Positions 10,148 to 22,165 of a stretch of 64,000 nt of DNA are shown piece by piece. The stretch spans positions 126,207,927-126,271,926 of the forward strand of contig CM068367.1 of NCBI GenBank assembly GCA_034769895.1. Direction: 5' to 3'. The notes under the pieces are model-generated. The model was not told where the DNA came from, searched no databases, and worked only from the letters and a program-made list of their open reading frames with translations. Origin of the DNA: Magicicada septendecula. Taxonomy: Eukaryota; Arthropoda; Insecta; Hemiptera; Cicadidae. Numbering within the stretch: the stretch's first letter is position 1; the number at the start of each line of letters is the position of its first letter. Both the position numbers and the translations under genes were made by a program.

Positions 10148-10561
10148 CATGCTCAAGGCGAGCCAACCAGGGACCAGCAGCACTCTGATAGGTTCATGGC
10201 ACATGACCTGTCAGGGCATAAAAAGAGCGCCGCTAGAAATTTTGGCGCACTCCATTGGACATCGTGAAGCCAGCCGGAAAAAAAGGAAGAAGGAAGAATG
10301 GAGAGCACAGGAGAACCAGTGATGGAAATCGACTGGGACAGCAGCGGGCGCTACATACCGCTGCCGAAAGAAGAGGACCGCAGTACGCCCGGAACAGCGG
10401 ACGCAGCCGCCGAACATCACAGCGCGGCTCGGGTGGCGTACGCAAATGATTTAGCGTCCTCGAAAAACGGTCCTTTTAAGGACCTCAAAAACGACAGTGT
10501 GTACGATTGGCACCATTTATCCTGTTACACTATGTAACACAGTGTCAATACTAATTACAAC
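10148..10561 (+). repeat. LTR-like/5' region of the gypsy remnant
   Basis: Downstream of the integrase stop the sequence contains a TATA-like GCATAAAAAG (about 10217-10226), then TTTTGGCGCACTCC and an open frame from 10298 to 10537 beginning MESTGEPVMEID. From 10241 onward the sequence is repeated at 14806-15126. The TGGCGC directly before that frame could be a primer-binding site, which would make the frame a gag start. I cannot prove the LTR ends. Confidence 0.45.
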
Positions 10562-10786
10562 CAGTGGCATATTTATTTGGAGGGATGAACGGGACTGGAC
10601 TCCCCCCCAGAGGCTCGAAAGTTGACAAGAAATTGCTATTCTCTTAATTTTTAAGCTGTTTTATTAATATGCTGTGCTAACCCTAATGCAGTAGTAACCC
10701 TTTATTAAATATAGCTCTACAAACAAGTTTATTACATAGCATTTGCATTACTCTTCATTTCCCCCAGGCCAAATTCTTGATACGCT
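10241..10786 (+). repeat. Direct repeat, left copy, flanking the LINE
   Basis: This 546-bp block (TTTGGCGCACTCC ... GATACGCT) recurs after the LINE at 14806 onward. In the right copy it is split by the 13-kb gypsy insertion and resumes at 28090-28354. The left copy ends exactly where the LINE starts and the right copy starts exactly where it ends, as target-site duplications do. Confidence 0.75.
10562..10786 (+). mobile_element. hAT-type MITE copy 1, right end lost
   Basis: It begins CAGTGGCATATTTATTTGG after ATTACAAC and runs to GATACGCT, where the Jockey LINE begins. The missing last bases are seen in copy 2 (GATACGCTACTG). No coding capacity. Related copies are split around the 13-kb gypsy (15127-15131 and 28086-28358) and at 31299-31732. 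Confidence 0.75.
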
Positions 10787-11998
10787 GAGGGTTCTAGGAA
10801 ATCCTCGATGAGCTGCGCGATTTGGGCTATCCGGTTCGCTCAGTTTATCGGGTATTTGCTCCAGCCGGACCAAAGCGTCCAATTTCCCTGGTCCGTATAA
10901 TGGTGGAGAACAGCGAGGCAGGCGCAAGCCTACTCTCTCTAATGCGGCTTTTTGCGTTCCGCATTTAAAGTGGAACGAAGCCGCGCTCCCGGGGCTCTGC
11001 CTCAATGCTACAGGTGCCAACGCTTCGGGCATCATTCCGATACTTGTTCTAATGCTCCTGCGTGCGTGAGGTGCTCTTTGCCTCACCCCAGTAAACATTG
11101 CGACGCACTGGCTTTTAAAAGGTGCATCAACTGTGGCAGAAGTCACCCCGCCAACTACCGGGCCTGCCCGGTGTTCCAGCGGGAGCTCGAGCGGCGAAAG
11201 CCAAAAGGGCTCCTGCCACCACCGAGGCATCCGGAAGCTGGTTCCAGACCTGGAACCGAGCAGCCAGGCCCTTCGCCTCCTGCTACGGCTGCCGTGACTT
11301 TCGCCACTTTTGTTAACAAACAACAAAAGAGAAGTAAAGGCCCGAAGCAATCACCTGTGGTACAGGCAACCCCAACTCAGGCTCCTTCCCAGGCCTCTGC
11401 CCCACCTCAGGCGAAAAAGCGCCGTAACATCATGTCACCTAAAAGTGAGACAGACCAGCCCACAGAAATCATCTCGGTTGTGGAGCCTGAGACAACAACT
11501 CAATCCTCCCCAACACCGGAGAACCCCGACCCTGCTGTAGGAGCAGCCTCGCCTGACCTCCCGCCCCCGTGGTTTCCTAATGCAGGCAAAAAGAAGCGGC
11601 ATCGTAAGCCCCGTGGCGCTCGCTCCCGGGCTCCTGCCAACCAAGCCGCACAGTCCAGACAGCCTGCGCATCGCGTTACAAAGACCGACGCAATCGTATC
11701 TGTCTCTCTTTCTAGCACCTCCGCTAGAGGCGCTACACCTCGCCCTGTAACACCCTTGGCTTCCACCAATCCCCCGATTGATAAGTCTCGGTGCTCTTAT
11801 ATGCAAACAGTCTCCGGGCACTCTGCCTCAAAAGCCGTACCTGACGACTACCAGGTCGTCAAAGACTTCCTTGCAGCATTTGACCTCCACAAAGTTGCCC
11901 AGACCTTCAGGTCCATCCGCTCCCGCTTGGAGACTGCCGATATAACCGAGAGGTTCATGCTCTTGGTGGAAGCTGCCACTTGTGTAGGACTTCTATGA
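10787..11998 (+). pseudogene. Jockey-like LINE ORF1 (Gag-like), truncated
   Basis: The start is inside the PRE_C2HC-type domain (ELRDLGYPVRSVYRV, read in a different frame from the rest), and a frameshift near 10965-10970 joins it to the frame open to 11998. That frame holds three zinc knuckles: CYRCQRFGHHSDTC, CVRCSLPHPSKHC and CINCGRSHPANYRAC. A Pro/Ser/Thr-rich basic region follows. ORF1 proteins of this type bind element RNA. It ends at TGA 11996-11998, overlapping ORF2 as ATGA. Confidence 0.8.
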
Positions 11999-14644
11999 GT
12001 TGGGTCCTCAAACGTGACCTCTCCATTCTTGCATGGAACGCCAACGGTTTGGCTAACAAAATCAGGAACTCCAAGACTTACTGGCCCGACTAAAACCCGA
12101 TGTAGTACTTCTCAATGAGACCCACTTGACCCCTGCGAACCGGTTACGATTGGCCAACTATGTGTGCTATTGAAACGACAGGCCGGGCTCTGCCGGTGGC
12201 GGTACTGCGGTCGCGGTGAGGCTCAGTCTTGAGCATCACCGAGTCCTCTTGCCTGCAACGACTCACCTGGAAGTTACCGCTGTGGAGACGTTAAACACTC
12301 TGGGCGGTGTGCTCATGGTAGTGGCGTACAAACTGCCGCAAAAAGAGGTCCTTCACCCCGATCTAGCGGTCGCGTTCGATGCACACAGGATCATGGCCGG
12401 CAACCTGAATTGTAAGCATCGCGATTGGAACAGCCGCTTGACTGCCCCAAACGGGAAGCGCTTACGCAGGTTTGCAGATTCACGCAGGGTGACAGTGATT
12501 GGGCCCGCCCAACCTACGTTCTACCCCTCACAACTCTGCGCGGCTCCCGATGTCTTGGACATAGCGGTGATCCAAGGAATTGACTGCCCGGTCCATGTGT
12601 CCGCGCTAACGGAACTATCGTCCGATCATCTCCCCATCATGATACACGTCGCTACCCAGCACGTCGTACTCCGAGATGTCAGGAAGGTGGTAGAATGGGA
12701 CCGCTATGGCCCGGCGTTAAGTCGCCGATTGCCAGAGGCGGGACCACTCGGGACATCGAAGTTGCCGCGTTTGACGAGGGTGTCGTATCTGCGATCGACG
12801 TGTCTTCTAGGATGAAGCCTGGCTTCACGCCCCACTGGCAGTGGAACCCAGCTCTCGCTTGCGAGAGAAATCGCCTCTGGAGAAGCTGGCAGCGGACCCG
12901 TGATCCGGCCGACAAGGCAGCGTACAACCGGGTGACCGGCATTTTATGTCATGAAATGCAGGCCTACCGGAGATGCTGTTGGGAACTCGACGTGGCCCAA
13001 GCAGGGGACGGATCGGACGAAAGTAGCCCTTACCGGATATCTTCGGCGTTGGTAGGGAAGAGGCGCCGACCTCGTATCCCAGCCATTGCTGGACCTTTCG
13101 GTCAAATCCTGGCTCGCCCGCAGACGAAGGCCGAGTACTTGGGCACGTGTTTCGAGCAACAGTTCGCTCCTAACCCGCCCATGGACTGGGACTTCAATGA
13201 AGAAGTCGAGAACGAAGTGGAAGACTTTCTGTCTCTTCCGATCACTGCGGAGCCCGAACCCATTACTAGGGAAAAGGTCACAGATCGGCTCATTGAACTC
13301 GTACCGAGAAAAGCTCCTGGCCTGGACAGCGTCTCGAACGCTGCTCTACCACGACTCCCGGAGCAAGGAGTACTTTTCTTGGTTGCGCTGTTCAACGCGT
13401 GTCTAAGACTGGCCTATTTTCCCCAGAAATGGTGTAAGGCGATGGTCATAGTGATCTCGAAGCAGGGAAAGGACGCTTCCCGTCCCGGCAACCTCCGGCC
13501 CATTAGTCTACTGTCAGCCACGTCAAAGGTTCTCGAATGTCTTGTACAACGGAGAGTCCTAGACCATCTACATAACTTCGATGTACTGGTCCCCGAACAG
13601 TTCGGTTTCCGTGTGGGGTATTCCACCACTCATCAGCTGATGAGACTGGTGGAATACATCACGGGCGCCGGCTGTCAGAAAGACCAGACTGTCGCCTGTT
13701 TCCTAGATGTGGAGAAGGCCTTTGATAGTGTCTGGCACGACGGGCTCTTGTTCAAGCTCCGGGAAATCCAGCTCCCAGATTGCTACCTTCGCTTGATTGC
13801 TAGCTTTCTGACGGAGAGGACTTTCTGCATGAGAATAGACGACCATGTCTCTTCCGAGAGACGCATTACAGCCGGGGTACCTCAAGGTAGCATGCTAGGG
13901 CCTCTTCTGTTCTCCGTGTACGTCAATGACGCACCCAGAGAGTCTGGAGTCCAGATGGCCCTGTTTGCCGACAACATGGTGGTCTATACCGCCGATCGGA
14001 ACGCTGACAGGGGTATCCCACGACTCCAGCGCGCACTCGATGCATATTCGACGTGGACGGAAAGCTGGAAAGTTGGCATCAACGAAACCAAGAGCTCCGC
14101 GGTGCTATTCTCAAAGCGCCGGAAAGAACCACGAGGACGAGTGAGACACGGTATAACGTATTTGCCCTGGTCGAGAGAGGTTAAATACCTCGGTGTCCAC
14201 CTTGATCGTCGGCTCACCGTGCGTGCCCACACTGAGACGATGCGAAAGAGAGCTTCCGCTCGTCTCGTGCAACTGCTTCCGATACTTGTCAACAAGGCTA
14301 TGACCCGCAAGCTGGGTAAGTTGATCGTCAACGCGTACCTGTTGCCGATCATTGCTTACGCTATTCCCGTCTGGGGTTACCTCGCAACCGTTCATAAAAG
14401 AAAGTTGCAAAGCGCTCTCGATAGGGGTCTTCGGCTAGCGGCCAAACCCCCCTATCGGTTCCCTTCTCGACTTCTGAGAAGAGGAGTCGGTGTCTGCTCC
14501 TTGGAAGACACCGCAAGGCGACTTGCATGTAAATTTTACGTCCGAGTTGCGAGGACCCAGACAAACCCTCTCATAGCTGGCCTTGGCAAGTACCGAACAT
14601 GTCCAGGTGATTCTTGGAAATGGCCTCGGCAAATACTGTACTAA
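11995..14644 (+). pseudogene. Jockey-like LINE ORF2 (endonuclease-RT), broken
   Basis: The ATG overlaps the ORF1 stop (ATGA), as in termination-reinitiation LINEs. The APE-type endonuclease has AWNANGL, a frameshift near 12065, LNETHLTP, a TGA at 12171-12173, GNLNCKHRDWNS (usual GDxN with D lost), DVLDIAV and SSDHLPI. A frameshift near 12735 leads into RT: KAPGLDSVSN, LRPISLLS, a FLDVEKAFDSVWH block, GVPQGSMLGPLLF and the catalytic motif as FADNMVVY, where the second Asp is Asn. The frame ends at 14644 with no RNase H. The missing catalytic residues make it inactive. Confidence 0.88.
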
Positions 14645-14805
14645 GATGGCCTAGTACGAGCATGCCATTGTAGCGGCCACTAAATAATTAATCAATATTC
14701 CGTCTGGACAGGATCACTAGGCAGGAGCCCCTACCGGAGGCTCGGTACTAGGAACCCATTGGGTCTTCTTACGACGCGCAACCCAACAGCACTGGCTCTT
14801 CTTCT

Positions 14806-15126
14806 TTTGGCACACTCCATTGGACGTCGTGAAGCCAGCCTGAAGAAAAGGAAGAAGGAAGAATGGAGAGCACAGGAGAACCAGTGATGGAAATCGACTG
14901 AGACAGCAGCGGGCTCTACATACCGCTGCCGAAAGAAGAGGACCGCAGTACGCCCAGAACAGCGGATGCAGCCGCCGAACATCACAGCACGGCTCGGGCA
15001 GCGTACGCAAATGATTTAGCATCCTCGACAAACGGTCCTTTTAAGGTCCTCAAAAACGATAGTGTGTACGATTGGTGCCATTTATCCTGTGACACTATGT
15101 AACACAATGTCAATACTAATTACAAC
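14806..15126 (+). repeat. Direct repeat, right copy (first part)
   Basis: This matches 10241-10561 with scattered substitutions. The frame MESTGEPVMEID is present but has TGA in place of TGG at the next codon. It ends in ATTACAAC, the target duplication of the MITE whose first five bases follow at 15127-15131 before the gypsy LTR starts. Confidence 0.8.
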
Positions 15127-15131
15127 CAGTG

Positions 15132-16305
15132 TGAAACAATATTAATTCCTGTATATTAATTATTAACTCTTACCTTAGGGTGCTTCTCCATGGTTCTACA
15201 GACGAACACACAGCTGCAGAAAGGATTATTTGAGACAAACAGTACAAAGATACATACACAGTTTATATTTAAACCAATAGCGTCTGGTTTATTGGACAAA
15301 TTAATTATTTAGTTTTCTTTGATAACAATTAAAGTTCTAATTTCTTTTGTGAATATGCTCTTCATTAGTAACATATGAAATCCAACAAATTAGTGAAATA
15401 AACATTTCTTAATATAACATTTCTTAGACTACGACAAATTATTTATATTTTTAATGAACCAGTACGTTTATTTTTCTTTGTTTAATTTATATCTTTCCCT
15501 TAGAGATCTCTATTGTTTAATGTCTATAAATGTAAGTGTTACAACATAGTAGTTAAAACTTGGTACTCATCCTAGTAGGGGCTTCACTCCGACTGGTGAT
15601 CCTTACTTCGAAAGTCGCGGTATACTCATTAGAATAATTTTATTTCTGTTGTTACTGCGTTTTACTGATCACAAAATCTTTGTTCACACATAAAATGGTA
15701 TCGGTCCACGTAACTTTATCGGGACAAGCACTGATAGCTTTTCTACTTGTTGACCGCATTCTTAGTTTGTACACACTTCCACTACTGTTTATAATGAGTT
15801 CACTGTTTTTAACTAAATGTTCACTAATTTGATTTAATATTCCCATATGTGTTAATATTAAGTCGGCCGACGTAACTTTGCTCGAGCACTTAGATGGTTA
15901 GGTTTTCTGGCCGCGCAGCCATGAGTTGCAATAGAACTGAACTCATTACTGCGCTAAGGCGGTAATACACGGATGTTCGTCTAATCACGTGATCAACAGT
16001 CTGCACTCCAATTGGTGCTTTTTAAAAGGTGCTATAAAGCAGGCATGGGGTTTTGCAACATTTTGCCGCCTGGTGAAATGTATGACTTGACGTTATTTTC
16101 TCCGTGATTCACGGCTGACGCAAAACTGTGTGTTGTTTCATAATCTGTCTGGACTGTTTGAGTGCGGAGACAAAACACAGACGTTTTGTAATAACACTAC
16201 ATACATGGTTGACTAACTCGAGGTTCTAAAAAGGTGAACAATGACTACCTGGGGAATACACTTGATTCACAATTTTGTTTTTTCATACAATTCTGTACCG
16301 TTACA
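15132..16305 (-). repeat. 3' LTR of the 13-kb gypsy element
   Basis: 1174 bp, on the minus strand TGTAACGGTACAG...ATTGTTTCA. It has the same layout as the right LTR, including a 64-codon minus-strand frame (15846-15652, starting MGILNQISEHLV) that is also open in the other copy. Confidence 0.93.
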
Positions 16306-16319
16306 ATACCCCCCCAATG
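16306..16319 (-). promoter_or_regulatory. Polypurine tract
   Basis: On the minus strand ATTGGGGGGGTAT directly precedes the 3' LTR, the position and composition of a plus-strand primer of an LTR element. Confidence 0.7.
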
Positions 16320-18807
16320 AGAGGTTGTAGGCCGAAGCATACAAACTCTCACTGACTATAACCTAAGAGGATCAGTGAGGATATGGTGCCGCAACCCCCC
16401 TTAAATCCTTATTGAAATCATGGGTACTTACCCCCTAAGTCCGGCGACTGTGGCAGCACCCATCCGATCTTACTAGACTTCTCTGCTCGAGATCCCAACA
16501 CCATAAGCTCGGACCGATACCCACCACAGTATCACCAGACTCTGAAACATCCAATTAAAAATTAACAAAAAGGCTTTCCATTATACCATATCCATGACTG
16601 ATTTGTTTCCTCTTAGCCGTACTGGTTCATTATCAGCAAAGTACTGGTTCATTTTTGTTACAAAATATAACGAACATCTGACTACATTGTAATATAACTT
16701 CTAAATTGTACATCGGTTACTTTGATTAACTTGAATTTAATCATCAAGCCCATACGCATACACTATCACAATGACTCATCTTCAACAAGTTACATTGGTT
16801 TCGCTCAACAACATAGCTTGGCCCTAGAAGATACACTGTTAACAGAACAGTATAAGTTTACAGTATCCTGGACTTAGTTCCAGACAAATTAAATAATGTT
16901 CCCAGTACAATATTACCCATCCAAAATAACACATTAATTATACAAAATCGTATTAAATCACAACAATTATAAATAAGAAATAGTTATATCCTTAACTATA
17001 TATATATGTAGAATAAAAATTTTTTTTTCTCCCCCCTACATATCCCTTAACCCCTGATACCCGTTACATTCTACTGTGTTCAGCACTAGGCTTCTTGGCC
17101 CTTGCAGACCTCATCCTAGCCGTAATCACATCTCCCTCGTGACCTGTAACTGGGTCATCCCCTAATCCACACTCACTATTACCCCCCTGGACTGTGGCGC
17201 CCAGTTGCTTCCACAAGGACTGATGCGGAAGGGGTGGACATTTTTTTCTTTTATTCCACCCCCATCCTTGCTTCGGCGTTACAATAAAAATTCAGTATAC
17301 TATACTTACTAGTAGTGATTGATACGCCCCTAATGGACTACCACCCCTATCTGGGTGAAAATAGCCCTGTTCCAAAATTTGGTAGATTCCCCTAAAAATA
17401 ACCCCCCTACTGTATCTAACAAACCACCGGGTTAACAAAACAAAACAAACCACAAGCCGGTTATATCAAGTAAAATTTATGATTTGTCACAATTAACTAC
17501 TTTCACGGTCATGATCCGGTGAGGTCATGGCCGCACTTAGATGGGGAATCTACAGTTAAACATAAAACATAGACTGACATTGATAAAAGTTTACATGAAC
17601 AGTTATATGCACATCTTATTTTACAAACACTATCTTAGCCCAAACATTTCCTTCAGTTTTCAATTTTAAATGAATATTTTAATCATTATTATTTTTTTTT
17701 ATCAATTATTATTTATTTTACAATTACAGTCAAAATTCGGATCAAAATAAATTTAAACACATCACTAACATTCACTCTTTTAAGTTAATCCAGAACCACT
17801 TCAAATTTAATTTAGTCTCTTCATATGTTCAAAATAATTTCGATTATTTTAATTACATTTTTCAAAATGATTCTAGTTAGTTTAATTTTTTGTTTCTCCT
17901 TAATAGTTCAATAAATTTTATAAGCATTGCATAATTTGTTTCAAATCTCTACTTAACTTCCTCCATAATCACATTCTAAATACCATTTCTCTCTACTCAT
18001 AACCTAACATAGCAGGTACAACAAAATAATAATTTAACCTTTCGGTTACATGACTTTTATTTTAAAATATTTTCACAAATTATTTTTTCTTTAATTACCC
18101 GTGAATAGGTTATACTTTATATGTACAGGATTATGGTATATAGAGATGCGATTGAAGATGAACAGAACCCCACTTCAATGAAAGTGAACAAAAACCTTTT
18201 TGGCAGCCTTAAATTACTTACCTGCCTCCTTTTCCCATAAATAATAACCAAACCACAACCACTAATCTACGACCCCATCTCAGTATACCATAATCCTATT
18301 AGACTATACAGAAAATTGATTATTTCGTTTGTTTACTCAGCCACAAAACTTCTCCACTACCTACCTATTAAGTGATGAGTTTACCATTCACAAATAACAC
18401 CGGTTTTTTAATTTGAGGATTACCTTAATGTATTATAATTTAGAATTAAGGCAATCAAAGGTTCAAAAGGGTGTGCCAATTTATGTACCTATTTTTACTG
18501 TTTTTCTAAGGGGAGGGTTAGGGAAATCGGGAAGATGAAAAGGGCAAGGATCCTTAAAAGGTCAAACGTTAGGACTAAAGGTAAGGACAATGCTCCCTAC
18601 GGAAATAAGAATAAATTGAGAAAACCAGGGCTCGCGTAGGCAGGGGCGCGTCCCTGAAGTAGACGAACCCCACTGGGACAAGTGGGGAACATCTACCCGC
18701 TACCATTTACTGTTTTATATTAAATTCCTAGTTTTAGTTATATTGTTTATATACAATATGATTGTATTTTATTTTATTATGATTTATATATGATTTATTT
18801 TATTATT
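16320..18807 (-). other. Gypsy 3' internal region; env position, largely non-coding
   Basis: About 2.5 kb lie between the integrase stop and the polypurine tract, where errantivirus-like gypsy elements carry env. I see no long frame or fusion/transmembrane pattern. The only suggestive coding is a 75-codon open stretch at 17291-17064 described separately. Confidence 0.5.
17064..17291 (-). other. 75-codon open frame without ATG, possible third-ORF end
   Basis: On the minus strand an open stretch reads IVTPKQGWGWNKRKKC ... DPVTGHEGDVITARMRSARA ... and stops at TAA 17066-17064. Its composition looks like protein coding: GC is higher than its AT-rich surroundings and the tail is basic. It has no start codon, so it would be a 3' exon or the end of a decayed frame. 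I do not recognise a domain. Confidence 0.3.
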
Positions 18808-20856
18808 TTATTTTGACCAATACTTTTTTAAATTGGTTGCGTTATGGGTACCCACTATTTCCCCCGTTATTTGGTTTCGTAAAACATAGGCGTTATCCAT
18901 TTTAATTTCGACTACTTCATACGGTCCTTCATACAACAAAAAGAATTTTTTAATCTCTTTATCCTGTGCGCTTGATAAATCATGTCTTCTCACTAATACC
19001 AACTGACCTACCTCGTACTTAGTCCACTTACCTTTAGCATCATGAAGCCGTTTTCTTCTTTCTCCCTTAGTTAATGAATTTTCATTGGCGAGTTTAAGTT
19101 TTACTTCCAGATCTCGGGTGTTGCTCTCCGGTGGAAAGTTGAACAGCTGTTCCAGAATCCTAGGTGGACGTGTTCCCTTGACTAACTCGTATGGTGTAAA
19201 CCCAGTTGATTCATGGGTGGTACAATTTAACCATTCTTCAATTCTCCCCACATATGCTGGCCATTCGCTGTGCTTAGCATGACAATACGCCCTAAAAATT
19301 CTCCCTAATTCTCGCATGACCCTTTCGGCCTGGTTTGACTGAGGATGGTATACCGCCGTGTGTTTAGGTATGATACCTTCCCAACCCAATGTTTGATGCC
19401 ATATTCCATTAATAAATTGGGGTCCATGATCAGATAGTATTATTTTGGGTTTTCCGGTTTTAATCATATAATCCTTTGTTATTTTTTCAATTAATACTTT
19501 ACTGGTTGCCCTCTTTATGCTATATAACCTTACAAATTTCGTGAATGTATCTAATACCACAAAAATGTACATTGCGCCTCCCCTTCCCTTTGGTAGAGGA
19601 CCGAATAAATCTACCGCAACTAAATCAAAAGGCTTTTCGACTTTAATGCACCTCATTTCTCCCTCTAATCGGTAATTAACTACTTTTGACTTTTGGCATA
19701 AATCGCACCCCCGGAGTAAAGTTCTAACCCTCCGTTCCATATTTTTAAATAAACATGATTCTTTTAATACATTTACACATTTCCTAGCACCGAAATGCCC
19801 ATACCGAAAATGACAGTCCCATATTATCTTATCTACCAACCCTTCCGGTATAACTAACCTCCAATCCCGCTCTCCCCCTTCTACTTTCTTAAACAAACTC
19901 CCTTGATAGATCTGAAAATAACGGCTATACCCTAACTCATCTGAATCAGACTCTAAACTAGTTATTATTTTATTCAATTTAGTATCTGTCCTCTGCATGC
20001 TATTAATATCTTTCAATTCTTCACCAAACAATCTATCTTCCCTGCTAAGTCTACAAATTTCTATTTCTTGTAAGTCCCTCCCTGTTCTCATTCCCTCTGT
20101 ATCTACCCTGGATAAAGTGTCAGGTATCTTGTTTTCCACCCCTTTTATATATTCCCAACTAAAATTATACTCTTGTAAAGCTAGCATCCACCTGGTTATT
20201 CTGCTGTGTGTCAACTTACAGGTGTTTAAAAAAGATAATGCCTTGTGGTCAGTCCGGATGATGGTGTAATTTCCCAACAGATATGTTCGACATTTCTTCA
20301 CGGCAAAAACAATGCTTAATAATTCCTTCTCAGTTGTTGTGTAGTTTCTTTCAGCAGCTAACAACGTCCGGCTGGCGAAAGCGATAGTATGATGTTCTTT
20401 GTTGTCGTCTTCCTGGTACAACTCAGCACCTAAAGCAATATTACTGGCATCCGTCTGTAAATAAAATGTGCGTTCAAAGTTAGGGTGATTCATCATGATC
20501 ATGTTCATAAAATGGTCCTTGATCTCATTAAACGCCTCTCGTTCTCTTTCCCCCCATTTCCACTGCTTATTCTTTTGTAGCACTTCACTCAACTTTGAGG
20601 TTATATGGGCATAATTTTTCTGAAATTTTCTATAAAAATTACATAACCCTAAAAAACTTTGTAACTGCTTAATATTTCTAGGTTCTGGGAATTTTAAAAT
20701 TGATTCTACCTTCTCTGGGTTAGCTTTTATCCCGTCTGGTGTAATTATGAAACCTAAAAAATGTATTTCTTTCTGTAAGAATTTAGATTTCTCCCAGTTG
20801 ACAGTCAACCCCCCTTTACGCAGTCTATCTAATACGTACTCTAAATGTTCCCACAT
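18808..20856 (-). pseudogene. Gypsy pol: RT thumb, RNase H, integrase
   Basis: This 682-codon open frame continues the upstream RT after a one-base frameshift near 20840. It holds the RT connection (FLGFIITPDGIKANPEKV), RNase H (LQTDASNIALGAEL, EKELLSIVFAVKKCRTYL, RTDHKAL, NKIPDTLSR), then integrase: the zinc-binding HFRYGHFGARKC...CDLCQ, first Asp in VAVDLFGPLP, second in LSDHGPQF, Glu in YHPQSNQAERVMREL. The C-terminal part (YEVGQLVLVRRHD...YEGPYEVVEIK) is the gypsy DNA-binding tail. All integrase catalytic residues are present. Integrase would insert the cDNA into chromosomes. Confidence 0.93.
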
Positions 20857-21991
20857 GTTCGGAAAATGTGCGTGATGCTATCAATATATCGTCAAGATGA
20901 ATAGTTGAAAAATCTAAATTTTGTGGCTGTAGAATTTCATCTAGACATTTTATAAAGCTGGCCACGCTGGTATTCAGTCCAAAAGGCAACCGCTTAAATT
21001 GGTAATTCTTTCCATTGAAAAGGAATGCTGTATATTTCCTACTTTCACACGCTAACGGGACTTGCCAGTACCCCGCGGTTAAATCTAATGAGGTCATGTA
21101 TTTAACTCCACTGAATTTTTGAAAAATTTCATTTATTGCTTTGGGTGATTCCTGGTCCGGGATAATTATTTGATTAATCTTGTGGGCGTCTAAACATAAT
21201 CTAACTCGACCGTCTTTTTTAATGACTACTACTAGCAGGTTAGAATGCGGTGATACTGATCTCTCTATTATATCTCCTTCTAACATTTTGTCTAATTCAA
21301 CCTGAACCGCTCTTCTCTTTGAATATGGCACCGGATAGCTTCTTTGTACATAGGGTGCGTATTCTCTTACTTTTAATTCACATTCATAATTTCTTGCCCT
21401 CCCAGGTATATCGGCAAACACTTCTCGAAAACACTCTATTACCCGCCACAACGCTTTCCGTTGAGAACTCCCTACGTCACCCTCCTCACTACAAAATTTC
21501 CCCGCTCTATCCTCCCAAATTCGTTTATTTATATTGCCCCCTAACTCTCCCTCTCTACATGCACACGCATTAACTTCCGTTTCTATTTTACTAGCCCTAT
21601 TTAATATCATCTTAACTCCCGAAATTCTCACTTTATCTACTACCCACTCAAAACTAATCTCAACTGGTTTACCTTCATTATTAAGTACTAACAACCGCTC
21701 CTGAAAATCAATTATCGCCTTATGCTTTATCAAAAAATCATTCCCCAAAATAACCTCCAAATTTAGTCCCTGTACTACTAAAAATGTATTATCATACTCT
21801 ACTCCATTAATTACCATATTCAAATGTACCTGTTTAGTTACACGTTTACTCCTAACCCCGGTAATACCTACAATGGTCACCCCCGCTACTGGCAAAAATG
21901 GGATATTTTTATTTGTTTCTTGCAAACCATCTAATATGTGTTTGGAAATAACAGAAATTTCACTACCTGTGTCTACTAAAGTTACCTTCAA
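20825..21991 (-). pseudogene. Gypsy protease and reverse transcriptase N-part
   Basis: The aspartic protease comes first: LVDTGSEISVIS with the catalytic Asp, and the flap/partner motif VILGNDFL about 80 residues on. RT follows: VPYSKRRAVQVELDKML, KKDGRVRLCLDAHKIN, SLDLTAGYWQVPL, RLPFGLNTSVASF and the catalytic motif TIHLDDILIA (usual Tyr is His, both Asp kept). The frame is shifted relative to gag upstream (as in a gag-pol frameshift) and breaks near 20840, where the next frame takes over. Confidence 0.92.
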
Positions 21992-22165
21992 TTTGAATTC
22001 TTACCTCGGTCAGTCCGGTCTCTGGTCTTGCTGTCTCTACGCCATCCTCCTCCATCAGTTCCTTGGACAGGTCAGTGCGGATGACGTTACTTATATAGTC
22101 GTTGTTGTCTTGGGTCCCACAGTTCCTTGTCGACAATGGTGGGGTCCCTTCACCCACTGTCCTTG

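Larger units (their letters stand above)
10787..14805 (+). mobile_element. Jockey-like LINE, 5' truncated
   Basis: This GC-rich 4-kb non-LTR retrotransposon carries an ORF1 with three Cys-His knuckles, then endonuclease and reverse transcriptase without RNase H, the Jockey-clade arrangement. It starts within ORF1, so it is 5' truncated, and ends with a 3' UTR (14645-14805). There is no long A tail. Direct repeats of about 0.55 kb abut both ends. Confidence 0.85.
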
